A stretch of 64,000 bases of DNA. Source: Symsagittifera roscoffensis. Lineage: Eukaryota; Xenacoelomorpha; Acoela; Convolutidae. The stretch covers positions 28,048,130-28,112,129 of the forward strand of contig NC_087071.1 in the NCBI RefSeq assembly GCF_963678635.1, given 5' to 3'. A program made the translations under genes and the position numbers. Position 1 is the stretch's first letter; every line of letters starts with the position of its first letter. Shown here piece by piece: positions 54,561 to 64,000 of the stretch. The notes under the pieces are model-generated. The model did not search any database. It was not told the DNA's origin and saw only the letters and a list, made by a program, of their open reading frames with translations.

Positions 54561-56889
54561 GAACTACTCCTTAAGAAATTCCTTTTCCAAAAAACTCGAA
54601 ACAGCTTTGAAAATTCAAAAAAATATATATTATTATTAGGATCTGTGAGTATTTGTCAGATTAGTTTCCAACCTCAAAAAGCCAGAGACAATGGGTATCT
54701 TTCGATAGAAACACAATTTCATTGTCTTCTACTTGACAGATATTCCTAGTAGGGTTCTTGCGAAAGCATCCCCTGCGCTAGCAGTCGCCCACGATATTCC
54801 TCCATCTCGAGGTCTATTAGACGGCTTTCTAACTGACATTAGCTCATGAACTTAACTATTATCTATTATTATAATAATATATAAAATTTCTGAAAGAATC
54901 GTTCTCTGCCTAAGTCCGCTAGTAAGATGTACCCGTTTTGTCCAGTAATCCACTAAACTTTTGCCGAAACTTCAGTTTAAAGTTATCATCACTATAATTA
55001 ACGAAATTCTGTATTAAACTAAAGTGCTCAAAAACTTATTAAATATCTTCAATTATTTTTTCGAGGGGGTTAAGTGGTCATATGTGCGATCTAAGAGTAC
55101 CCTAAATTGTATGATAAATTGAATTCTTCATCACATTATCTCAAACCATCCACGCTTGTTGCTATTTATACTAATCCTTCATCAATTCTCGAGGCTTATC
55201 CTCAAATTTTCTTAAACTCATTTTAATTCTATCCACCTTAACGTAACGTAAACCTAAATCATCCATCAGTAAAGCTACCAATTACTGAAACTAAGGAATA
55301 AAATAACAAAAACCAAAAAGGAAGGAACGGATTTGAGTGTTTTTTAATAAATCATTAGTTTTTTTGACACAGTTTAAATATACACCTAATTAACAATAAG
55401 ATTACGCACTAAAACCAATCTTAAACGTTAACCACATAACACCAAACACCAAGTTTTAGTTTCAGCACAAAAATATTAGGTTTCACAACAAAAACTAAGT
55501 TTGAAACACTGACACATCCACTTTATATTGATAAAATAGGTTTCATATGATAGCATAAGCACTAAAAAATTGATTTTTACCAGCCAAAATTTTTGGTTTC
55601 AGTCTAGGTTTCAGTTATAGGGTCAAACGTTTCAGTTAAAATAAGTATAGTTTCCGGTCAAAATTTTAAGTTTCTGTAAACGGATTCGGGTAAAACAGCA
55701 AAAGTTGAACTAGTCAAACCCAAATTTGGATACCATAAGTCAAAAACCTGGTCTTAAATGGTACGTTTTTGTTAGTTTCAGGTTTCAGAACACAAAAATT
55801 GAGTTTTTGGTCTCAAAATTGAGCTCCGAACGCCGAATTTTGACTTTCTAGAGAAAACTAACGGTGTTAAAACCCACCAAACCAATTTTAAAGTTTGGTT
55901 CCTAAGGCTGAAACGTACGTTTCAGAATTGGTGTTTTTGGTTTCAGAACCAAAAATCTTGCTTCCCAAGTGAAATTTTTGTGAAATATTGAAAGATATTA
56001 GGAATCCTTAATGCACTAACAAATTTTTGAACTCAAAAAAACTTCTAGAAGGTCTTAGTTTGAGCCCTCAAACTTATAGTTTCAGAAAACTAAAATCGTC
56101 GTTTAAGGCTAAAATTTTCATCTTTTTGGCAATTTTATTGATGGAATAGAAATATATTAGAGAGACTAACCTAAATTTCCAATCTCAAAACTCTAAAACC
56201 AAGTGGTCAAACTATAGTTTCAGTTCTAGAAATCATAGTTTCAGCCCCAAAAACTTAGGTTTCCGCAAACAAATTTTTGATTTTGAAGTTACAAACCTGT
56301 TCAAAATTCTAATTTACACTAGACCAGCTATCAAAAACCAACTTTTTATTTTCATGCACCGAGTTTGAGAGAGTTTAAGAGTTTTAGGTTTGAGTTTTCA
56401 AAAACTAAGTTTAAGATATCAAAAGATTCGGTTTTCTCGAATTTTTTTTGCAAGATAAAGCGAAAACCAGATATAATAAAGCGTATAGAAAATTTTAAGA
56501 TTAAAAAAACTCAACTTCAGCTACCATAGTTTCAGGTTTCAGATTATCGTTTCAGTCAAAAAATTTTCTAAAAATTTTTAACAAAAAAAATTAAGTTTTG
56601 AACCAATAATAACCAATAAAGGCATATAGTTGTATTGTTAACCATACCATAGCATCAATAAAATTTCACTTGAACAAAGTTTCAGGTTTCAGTTAAGGTT
56701 TCAGCGAATAAAAACTTGAAAAATTTAGAAAAAATTTTAGAATTTTTTTTCCAAAATTTTTTTTTTCTTATTTTATTATTAATAACCTTTGTTAATATTC
56801 AATAATTCCTAGGAGGTTTTCATTACTCTAAAACAATCTAATCAAATAGTACAACTTAGCTTAAGAAAAGGAAAACATCGTAAAAATTT
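54561..56889 (+). other. Leader of element C, rich in GTTTCAG motifs
   Basis: No gene found in 2.3 kb. From about 55450 to 56710 GTTTCAG occurs well over a dozen times, usually as (A/G)GTTTCAG and often doubled (GTTTCAGGTTTCAG), separated by A-rich spacers. This is far denser than elsewhere in the window. A packaging or protein-binding array is possible. Confidence 0.6.
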
Positions 56890-57165
56890 ATGTCAACACA
56901 TTTTAAAATTGACGTCAGTACAATAAATTTAAAACTCAAATTAGGAAATAAAGTCTCTAACATCATATGGTATATCACTAACACGGAAAAAGATCATATT
57001 AGTATACTAGCAAAACACCCTAACGACGATAAACACGAATTATACGTCTTTTTTTGACGATACACTCCAGAAATTGACACAATTCTTCAGCAAATAAAAA
57101 TACCAAATAATATAATTTATATACCGCAAGAACCATTAATTGCTTCACTCCCGATTGCTTTTTGA
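56890..57165 (+). pseudogene. Upstream duplicate of the pre-gag ORF, one in-frame stop
   Basis: Reading from ATG 56890, the frame aligns with the 94-aa protein at 57357-57641: LKLKLGNKVSNIIWYITN versus LKLKLKNKSTKIIWYITN, and SILAKHP versus TILSKHP. TGA at 57055-57057 interrupts it after about 55 codons. The frame then continues in register to TGA 57163-57165. This is an old tandem gene duplication in which one copy is broken, unless the stop is read through. Confidence 0.75.
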
Positions 57166-57356
57166 TATCATATTATACCTAAGCACAAAACTACTTGCAT
57201 TTTAATCAAATTTAAAAAAAAACACAAATTTTTCCTAAACAAAAATTAAAAACATAACAAGTTCATTCCAAATTGATTAGAAAAATTTAAATATTCTTTA
57301 TATTGTTTATCATTCTCTAAATAAATATTTATGTCCCTAAAATGATGTAAAATGCA

Positions 57357-57641
57357 ATGACTAACTTTTATCCAGTAAATACAACAGCATTTAATTTAAA
57401 ACTAAAATTAAAAAATAAATCCACAAAAATTATTTGGTATATCACCAATATCCAAAAAGATCAAATCACAATTTTGTCCAAACACCCACACAAAAATATT
57501 CACGAATTAATCATTCTCTCCAGCAGCAGTACCCCAGAGATAACTTCTATCTTAAAAAAGCTTAAACAGCCCCATAGCACTATTGATCTATCTAACAAAA
57601 GTTTGTATTCATTGAACCCAGCAGACTTCATTGTAACTTAA
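57357..57641 (+). CDS. Pre-gag small protein (94 aa), intact copy
   Basis: Short protein with a predicted beta-rich N-terminal half (AFNLKLKLKNKSTKIIWYIT) and a Ser/Lys-rich C-terminal half. It has a duplicate upstream (56890-57165), which shows the sequence was coding when duplicated. Its position just before gag parallels ORF0 of elements A and B. No known domain recognised. A further 93 nt separate it from the gag start. Confidence 0.6.
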   Translation: MTNFYPVNTTAFNLKLKLKNKSTKIIWYITNIQKDQITILSKHPHKNIHELIILSSSSTPEITSILKKLKQPHSTIDLSNKSLYSLNPADFIVT

Positions 57642-57734
57642 ATACAATTATTTCAGTCCGAAAAATTGATCAGTACACAACACATCCAAACCCTTTATAT
57701 ATTGTTAACAAAACATTGAGTGAATTAAACAAAG

Positions 57735-58829
57735 ATGGCAAACGTAGTAGCATACCCAGATTTAGCTCTCGAAAAGTTTACCGGCTTAGATCCGAATGAA
57801 GATGCAAGAGATTTTCTTGATATAGTAGAGAAAAAGATAGCATTTTCCCTAGGCACTAGACCAGGAGACGCAGGTGACGAACAAGACGCATATGATAACA
57901 GACAAAGAGCCTTATTTGGTTCAATATTAAGAGGTCCAGCCGCTCAATGGTATCAGGGATTAGCAGCAAACTTACCTTGGAATGATATAAGAGATCAATT
58001 CATAGATAGATTCACTGATAATAAGGATAAAAATAGGAGACGAATAGAAGCAGAAAACATAAAAAGACAACCTGATGAATTCATTAAAAGCTACATACAT
58101 AGATTAAGCACTGCAGTAGACCGTGGATGGCCTAATCCAACTTTCAATGATGATCAAAGAACAGCAAAGAAAATGGAATTCTTTGTACGCGGCTTAAGCC
58201 CGCCAGGCTTAAAACAAAAGGCGCATCAATTCCTAATTGAGAATCCACCCGCAACTTGGCAGCAATTAAAAGATCATATTGCTACAAAAGACTTAAGTTT
58301 TGCATTAAGTAGTGAGTTTATCGGATCAGCATCCAGTAGCATAGATAATAAATTGGAAATAGAGGGAATAAAAGATCAGCTTAAAGAGTTAACAGGACTA
58401 ATGAAGGATCATAAAATAAACGCAGCTTATACCCCAAAGGAGCATAGAAACAAACAAAACAACCCAATGTTTTGCAACTGGTGTTGTATGTCAGGCCATA
58501 CGATAAGACATTGCTTTAAATATAATGATCAACAGGAGCAAAATTATGACTCGCTTCAATTAAGAGAGAATTCGAACAGAAGTTACCATAACTATAGTAA
58601 GAGTAGGTCAAGAGTAGACAACAAATTCAATGACATAAATCCCCAAAAAGAATCCAGGCATTTGTCAAACTTCATTGAAAGTTCTCAATCGCGTGACAGG
58701 TCAAACAGTAAAAAACCCTTCAACGAAAATAACGATTATCATTCACCTTACCAGATCCACAACTTTAGTGATGATGACATTCCAGGAGAACATACCGATA
58801 ATGAGTGTGAACTTGTTAATTTAAACTAG
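57735..58829 (+). CDS. gag: Gag of element C (364 aa)
   Basis: A retrotransposon-gag capsid domain covers about residues 10-190 (FTGLDPNEDARDFLD, GPAAQWYQGL, FIDRFTD, EFIKSYIHRLSTAV). A CCHC knuckle has C247, C250, H255 and C260 (CNWCCMSGHTIRHC). An Asn/Ser/Arg-rich tail follows and ends ECELVNLN. The last two sense codons are TTA AAC, part of a frameshift heptamer, followed by TAG. Context ACAAAG-ATG-G suits initiation. It differs from the Gag of A and B in length and sequence. Confidence 0.9.
   Translation: MANVVAYPDLALEKFTGLDPNEDARDFLDIVEKKIAFSLGTRPGDAGDEQDAYDNRQRALFGSILRGPAAQWYQGLAANLPWNDIRDQFIDRFTDNKDKNRRRIEAENIKRQPDEFIKSYIHRLSTAVDRGWPNPTFNDDQRTAKKMEFFVRGLSPPGLKQKAHQFLIENPPATWQQLKDHIATKDLSFALSSEFIGSASSSIDNKLEIEGIKDQLKELTGLMKDHKINAAYTPKEHRNKQNNPMFCNWCCMSGHTIRHCFKYNDQQEQNYDSLQLRENSNRSYHNYSKSRSRVDNKFNDINPQKESRHLSNFIESSQSRDRSNSKKPFNENNDYHSPYQIHNFSDDDIPGEHTDNECELVNLN
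58820..58826 (+). promoter_or_regulatory. -1 ribosomal frameshift site UUUAAAC before the gag stop
   Basis: T TTA AAC in gag phase is followed directly by TAG (58827-58829). The -1 frame continues as AAA CTA GAT CAG into protease and is open from 58820. UUUAAAC is an established slippery heptamer in coronaviruses and other elements. A downstream stimulatory RNA structure was not assessed. Confidence 0.75.
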
Positions 58830-59353
58830 ATCAGTCTCCGTCCGAACCAAAAATACAATTATATATTAACTTATACCAACATCCCGTCGGAGACAAAAAT
58901 AAAAACAACGGTCTGGAAACCCAATTTCTACTAGACACTGGAGCAACATGTTCGCTTATTAATTTTGACAGTTATGAACAATATTGTAAAATACAGCCTC
59001 TACAGCTGAATAAATGTAGATCAAATACAGTTGCTGTTAATGGAGAAAAACTTAAACTTATAGGTTATACTAATTTTGACTCAACTTTTGGGACAAACAC
59101 TGATAATCCGGTAAAAATTAAAGCATGGATTTCAGCCAAGAATGGCTGCGATCTAAATATATTAGGAATGGATTTCCTTTCTCACAACATTAAATCAATA
59201 AACTTTCCAAATTTGAACTTAGAATTAAAAAAATACCCAGATATAACAGTTCCTATTAGTATTATAAGAAGCAAAAGTTATCCATATCTAAGCTTTTATC
59301 AAAATGTACTTCTTGATAAAAAAAAACTATTGCACCAAAATCATCCCGCGTAA
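58823..59353 (+). CDS. pro: Aspartic protease of element C, read by -1 frameshift
   Basis: The frame lacks an ATG before the active site and is in the -1 phase relative to gag. It has LLDTGATCSLINFD with catalytic Asp at 58934-58936 and the flap-distal ILGMDFL motif near 59161-59178, both typical of retropepsins. It ends at TAA 59351-59353. A run of nine As near 59318-59326 precedes a shift to the frame of the following remnant, so either an indel truncated the original pol or a second slip occurs there. Confidence 0.8.
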   Translation, partial: KLDQSPSEPKIQLYINLYQHPVGDKNKNNGLETQFLLDTGATCSLINFDSYEQYCKIQPLQLNKCRSNTVAVNGEKLKLIGYTNFDSTFGTNTDNPVKIKAWISAKNGCDLNILGMDFLSHNIKSINFPNLNLELKKYPDITVPISIIRSKSYPYLSFYQNVLLDKKKLLHQNHPA

Positions 59354-59565
59354 TTTCAATTTCTCCAGCAGGCATGGTTTTCAAAGTAGGAACATCGTTT
59401 AGAATTGATAAGTCCTTAGAACAAAAAGGCATCAATGCAAAAAGCACTTATTGTAGGAATGAAATTAAGTCAATGCCTATCGTACTAAAAAATTCCAGAG
59501 AATCAAAAGTAGATATAAACAAGGGTGTAATAGGCCAAACGTTTGAAAACATAGAAATAAAATAA
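59354..59565 (+). pseudogene. Protease-RT linker remnant
   Basis: In another frame, the sequence ISISPAGMVFKVGTSFRID and, later, MPIVLKNSRES, a short gap, then NKGVIGQTFENIEI resemble the linker between protease and RT in gypsy pol proteins. It stops at TAA 59563-59565, exactly where RT would be expected. It shows that element C descends from an element with full pol. Confidence 0.55.
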
Positions 59566-61190
59566 ACCCGTTTTTTCCTGCTTTAAAATATTTATAAATG
59601 TGAAGTTTTCATTAAAGCTTTTATAACGCTTTAAGTTTGTGAAATTTACCTAACGTTTTGTATACTGAGCAGTAAATCTAATTCAATCTTACAAAAAAAT
59701 AAGATTAGATTATTATCTTACAAATGTACTACAATGAATAGCGGTTCTTATGACACCCAAAAGGATCTGCCAAAATGCATGAACACGGATTTAATTTTTA
59801 ACCGAGATCGAAAACAGTCAAGTACGCTAACAAATTTGGACCATCCTCATTATCAAATAAAGATAGAGGGATCGGAACCCAATGGCTCAGACAAAAAAAA
59901 AAGTTTTTCGACTTCAAAGTATTTGCAAAAAAAATTGCAAAAGGCCAGGAGTTTAAAACATTAAAGTTTTACGAGTCTATAATAATTTCATTTTCAGGCG
60001 GTTTTATTAAGTGAAAATTCAGTATTACTCATAAGGGAATGTTAAATTACCCTACATACAATAAGAAGAATTAATAGATTGAAACCGTTGATGAAAGAAC
60101 TAGCCAATGTAAAATTGTAACAAACTCATTCTGCGAAGTTAATTTCAACCATCGGATTCCTCTTAGGGCCCAAGTAGGGACCGATGACATTAATTATTAT
60201 CTTTATAGTTTTCAAGTTACAAAATGCAAACTAGAAGAAATTCATCAAAAAGGGAAATATCACCTCCTTTCTTCTCAACACATTGATTAAAATTTTCATC
60301 AATATTCTTTATCATAAAATAGGCGAACAACGTTTTTCGACCCGACCCGCCGCAGATTTATGCCAGCATTTGTTGGTGGCTCCATGTAGCCTTTTTAAAA
60401 TTATGGTACCATATTCTTTCAACAACGCAAGTGCTTGTTGGTGGCTGTATGCAGCCTTTGCGACTCTTATGATTCACTCCTCACAATTTGGCCAAAATAT
60501 CAATTCGGTAGTTCAAAATCCACAACATGCAGGCATTTAAAATCTTAAAAACAACAAATTTTCAGAAGCAACACTTTGAAAATTGGATCGCGTCATCCTT
60601 AAGATTGTTTACTTTAGGATGACTTTCTGTACTAAAGATGTGAACATGGACTGATGCAGAGGATTAAAACCAAAGAGAAGATAAAAAACTTATCTTTTTG
60701 AAAATTATACAGTTTGCAAATTGTCTGTTTAATTTTCCTTTTCTACGATATTTCATTTTGATTTGATTCTAATTCAAATTTTTTCTATTTTCTATCAAAA
60801 AAATGTAACAAAAATTGCTGGTTATGACAACCAGGTGGACATACAATTAAGATTAGGGGTTAATTAATGCCCAAATTTGCATTTTTGCTTTAACTACATA
60901 AGTTTAATATCTGAGCTTAACTCAGTGTCGGAAAATGCTTTATTCCTGTGGTTAATAAACACCATGATCGTCTTTCTTCATTTATATTCATGTGGTTAAT
61001 AAACACCATGATCGTCTTTCTTCATTTGTTTTCCGTGGTGGGTTTGTGTGAAACCACAAGATTATATTTTCCACCTTTTATATATATAAATACAATTTTA
61101 CACTTTGTCCTTCATTGTCCAAACATTTTATAATTAGCCTTAATATCCGAATTTAATTCGGGATTTTGAATATTTGGTCAATTTATATTG
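59566..61190 (+). other. Non-coding or unrecognised region of element C
   Basis: Two short frames occur here (59734-59964, Lys/Ser-rich 76 aa; 60283-60540, 85 aa), neither with recognisable features. A TTGTTGGTGGCT phrase occurs twice (near 60368 and 60438). A 36-bp direct repeat with TAATAAACACCATGATCGTC lies at about 60949-60984 and 60991-61026. No RT or integrase motif was found in any frame I read. Confidence 0.5.
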
Positions 61191-61877
61191 ATGTTTAGCA
61201 AAATGGAATACGACCCAATTTTAAACTGGAACTGCAGAAATGCAGACCCTGCACCAGAGGAATTTAAAAGAAAGCTGTCTCTCAGGAAGAAACAACGGAA
61301 ACCGGTAGCAGTTCAATCTTTGTCAATGGACGACGGGTTAAATAAGAACCCTCGCAACTTTCCCAGTTTAACCCAAAGATTGGAACTGCAGAAGTGCAGA
61401 GAAACCAAATTGGATACGGAAAATCCAAAATATATAACGAGTTTAAAGTACTCAATAAAAGAAAATTATAACAGATGGAAACTGCCATCGTTCATTGAAG
61501 TCGTCAACTCAACGACAATGGAAAAGGCGATGATGCCTATCGACTTCATAACTCAGCCAGAAGTGGTTATAAAGAACGAAAACAACTTCTGGAAATTAAA
61601 GAAGAGGGAGGAACACGGCTACATCCTAAAGGCAGGAGGCACGCAAGTCACCATCCCGTTCGAGGGAATAACTGCTTTTCCGAACCATGTAAAAAAGATA
61701 CAGGAAGAACAGGATGACATTCAACAACTTACGGACGGAATGAGCAGACTACGAATCAAAAACAAAATTAAAAAGAAGAAAATCGTGAAGTTGCAACAAA
61801 AACTTGAGGCTTCACAGAGGAAGATAGCGATCCTCAGATCATACAACGTGGAGCTAGAAGCCGGAAGGAAGCTCTAG
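61191..61877 (+). CDS. Unknown 228-aa coiled-coil protein of element C
   Basis: It occupies the space before the 3' LTR where integrase would end. The protein is charged. The middle carries a WKLPSFIEVVNSTTMEKAMM segment and a possible small folded domain. From about residue 165 a heptad-like Lys/Glu/Leu/Ile pattern (QEEQDDIQQLTDGMSRLRI, then a KKKKIVKLQQKLEASQRKIA stretch) suggests a coiled coil. GC content and codon use look closer to host exons than to gag, hinting at acquisition from the host, but this is a visual judgement. A second ATG at 61203 has a better context (AAAATGG). Confidence 0.6.
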   Translation: MFSKMEYDPILNWNCRNADPAPEEFKRKLSLRKKQRKPVAVQSLSMDDGLNKNPRNFPSLTQRLELQKCRETKLDTENPKYITSLKYSIKENYNRWKLPSFIEVVNSTTMEKAMMPIDFITQPEVVIKNENNFWKLKKREEHGYILKAGGTQVTIPFEGITAFPNHVKKIQEEQDDIQQLTDGMSRLRIKNKIKKKKIVKLQQKLEASQRKIAILRSYNVELEAGRKL

Positions 61878-62008
61878 ATAAAACCTAACTTATCTTTATA
61901 ACTTTTTCGTTTGATGTTCTCTTTAAATTTTATAACTATAGTATTTAACCATTAAAGTGTTTAAATTTTCACCATGGTAACTGTAAGAATCGAACAGCTT
62001 AATTTTCT

Positions 62009-62024
62009 AAAAAAAGGGGTGAGT
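62009..62024 (+). promoter_or_regulatory. Polypurine tract of element C
   Basis: AAAAAAAGGGGTGAGT directly precedes the 3' LTR and would prime plus-strand synthesis. Confidence 0.75.
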
Positions 62025-63169
62025 TGTAGTATTGCGAAATACTACACACACACAAAAGACCATTGTCTTAATTGATTATTTAATGACCCAATTCGAAATT
62101 GGAGCGTGCCATTTAAATTAAAGCCTCTTTTCACTAAATCAGATATTGACTGATTTACTCTTATTATATAAAATCTTGTTTTAAAAATCCACTCATTTTT
62201 GAAAACTTGTCCAATTTTTCTCATTTTTTCATGCTCAATATTTTAAAAGGGCGGCGATTATTAATACGTCCCTTTTAACTTATCTTGAAACAAACTGGAT
62301 AAATATTTAGCAGTCTTGCCGGCTGCACTGAAATTCCCCTTGCTTTGATTAAGCAGAGGTGCACCTGCAATATGATGCATCAGAGAGAGTAATATGAATT
62401 TTTAATAAGACAAACTGAAGGCTGCGGTTTTTATCAAAGGGGACTAATAAATTGAAGATATTTGATTTGAAAAAATCAAATAAAAACTAGTTGAAAATTC
62501 CCTTATTAAAAAGGGAGAACAAAGGAGCAGGTGAAACCCGAATAATTAAAGATTGAATCAGCCGCCGGTTTATGCTTACGAGCAAAAGGACTGGCCTGAA
62601 ATCTTCAGTGTTTCATTTTGCTCAGTAAGCAGCAAGTCAGTTCTCTTCAGTCAGATCTTTTAAAAATAAATAATTGTTCTTTTCTGCCCTAACACTAAAA
62701 ATAATCTAGCCCATTTCACTTATAAAAAGAGAATAAATTCTCATTTTAAGTTTGAAAAATTATAAATCGAGATACTCGAGATACGCACACCCGAGGAAGT
62801 CTGGACTACAAGTACCCAAAGGACTACGGCAAGACGATTCAGACGACCCAACCAGAAGTGCTGACTTGGACAAAATCAAGGGCAACCATACATACTAATC
62901 AGCCACCGACCTTAGTAAGAAGATAAAATTTTGATGAACAAAATAAGATTAGCTCAACCTCCCCTCATAGGTATATTTCTTTAAGCTGTTCGATTCATTT
63001 ATAAAATCTAATAACCCAGTGCTTTGTATCTAACCAACTAATTAATTCATACCTTTTCTAACTATTGTTTCTACTCTACTTTTTGTCAAGACAATTTGAC
63101 GATCTAAGGTGAGACTTATAATTTAGGATAAAATTACTAAGCATTCAACCAGCAATGATCGCTTAGTAA
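62025..63169 (+). repeat. 3' LTR of element C
   Basis: It matches 53396-54539 from the terminal palindrome to TTAGTAA. Differences counted by eye are about a dozen substitutions and one single-base indel. Confidence 0.9.
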
Positions 63170-63420
63170 AATTGTAGTTCCTGCGAATCGCAGAGGAGCT
63201 ATCAGTAGGCGTTAACAGTCCTGTCGAGGATAGTCCACTTGTATTATCTCCCCACATTCCAGACTGTTATTTTGCTGAGCGAAACTGTTTTTTTTGCAAC
63301 TTTTGCGTTTTTTTTCCGTCTAGAACTTTTACGTGGTACCACTATTGCAGCCAAATTTGGTCAGGTTGTGGTAGACCTGAAGCTGGAGGTCAAGTGAGAG
63401 CTTGTCCTCACACACTATCA

Positions 63421-63493
63421 TTGCCTTGGCATGGGATCGAATACACGATCTGACGATTTCAAAGTGAACGCCTTACCACTGTGCTAAGTGCCT
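63421..63493 (-). repeat. tRNA-derived SINE head (pol III boxes A and B)
   Basis: The minus strand reads GGCACTTAGCACAGTGGTAA, fitting a box A, and about 30 nt later GTATTCGATCCC, fitting a box B. Acceptor-stem pairing is poor, so a SINE is more likely than a working tRNA gene. The 3' part may extend to about 63335. Confidence 0.5.
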
Positions 63494-63713
63494 CCACAAT
63501 TGAAATTATGTTGGATCTTTTTAACTATCCCCCCTTTTGCAAATGGGGGGAGTATTTACTATGTACGAAATGCATATGTTTTAACGTTGAATTTTTTCAT
63601 TATAGGGGTGGCAACTCGTTACTAGGTACCAAAGGGGTTAATAGTAGAAGAGATCCAAAATAACCAGCTAGGGTCTAAAAAATTTAACTTTAACTAATTT
63701 TTAGTTAGTTTAC

Positions 63714-63885
63714 CTTAGCTAGGACCAGGAACAGGTATAATTGCACCCTCTCGGCAAATGAGTCACAGGCAATCCAGAGATATCCCATGGCGTTCAAAAC
63801 GGTCACTGCAAACACTGACACCCAACTGCGCATGTGCAGTAGTCTGGTGCCATAGCACTTGCAGAACCAACAGATCAGAATCATA
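63714..63885 (-). CDS. Host transporter exon 1 (first exon seen in the window)
   Basis: Acceptor TTTTTGTTGCAG and donor AAG|GTAAAC bound 172 nt. After one nucleotide it reads MILICWFCKCYGTRLLHMRS, then WVSVFAVTVLNAMGYLWIAC and an amphipathic end LYLFLVLAK. It enters in phase 2, so earlier exons lie to the right of the window. It leaves in phase 0 to exon 2, with element C in the intervening 10.5-kb intron. Together exons 1-6 give about six hydrophobic spans; MFS membership is tentative. Confidence 0.75.
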
Positions 63886-64000
63886 CTGCAACAAAAACAG
63901 GCACAAAGTATAGTTGCTCCCAAATTGTAAGCAATATCTAAAAATTATTGCCAGCAAATTTTGCAAGCAAACTTTGACTAAATAGGGCAATTGTTCTTTT

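Larger units (their letters stand above)
53396..63169 (+). mobile_element. Element C: non-autonomous gypsy-like LTR element (9.8 kb)
   Basis: Two LTRs of 1144 and 1145 bp, a PBS, a 2.3-kb leader, a duplicated small ORF, gag, a -1 frameshift site, protease, a protease-RT linker remnant and an unrelated 228-aa ORF make up this element. No RT, RNase H or integrase motif is present, so it depends on another element. AATTG flanks both ends (53391-53395 and 63170-63174), a 5-bp target duplication. LTRs differ at about a dozen positions by hand count. It lies antisense in the first host intron seen. Confidence 0.9.

Noticed and set aside
63421-63493. A functional tRNA gene
   Set aside because: Acceptor and anticodon stems do not pair convincingly; only the promoter boxes fit.

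Overview
The window is eukaryotic nuclear DNA, most likely from an invertebrate animal. It holds exons of a host gene with canonical splice sites and very large introns, tRNA-like SINE sequence, minisatellite DNA, and several LTR retrotransposons, some nested. I cannot name the species. The standard code fits all genes read here.

Host gene: six minus-strand exons (63885-63714, 53186-53060, 52595-52458, 52067-51919, 42878-42781, 17889-17685) join in phase into part of a multi-pass membrane transporter, tentatively of the MFS type. The retroelements lie between these exons: element C between exons 1 and 2, decayed element D between exons 4 and 5, element B between exons 5 and 6, and element A beyond exon 6.

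Elements A (1-17096, 5' end outside the window) and B (18509-42537, complete with two 410-bp LTRs) belong to one very large Ty3/gypsy-type family. Gene order: LTR, PBS, long leader with a small ORF, a basic ORF0 overlapping gag, a single gag-protease-RT-RNase H-integrase frame (2740 residues in A), a spacer, two tiny hydrophobic ORFs, a 376-codon frame with no methionine, an envelope-like membrane glycoprotein (871 aa in B), a 602-aa protein of unknown function, a small intron just after its stop, a 1.5-kb untranslated tail, LTR. The reading frames 3' of pol are chained by ATGA or 13-nt overlaps, so the 3' half looks polycistronic. This downstream cassette, kept open in both diverged copies, is the most unusual system here. 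A has intact pol but a frameshifted env. B has an intact env but dead pol, and carries a 5.4-kb tandem duplication of ORF0-gag-PR-RT.

Element C (53396-63169, 1.14-kb LTRs, 5-bp target duplication) is a second, non-autonomous gypsy-like element: gag, a UUUAAAC -1 frameshift site, protease and a remnant of the protease-RT linker, but no RT or integrase. In the space where pol should be it has a 228-aa coiled-coil ORF. A duplicated small ORF, one copy broken, precedes gag. Element D (about 43118-48186, minus strand) is an old, degenerate gypsy element recognised by a zinc knuckle, a protease-like piece and flanking repeats.

Limits: identities rest on motifs read by eye. No database search, structure prediction or computed alignment was possible, so divergence figures are hand counts.
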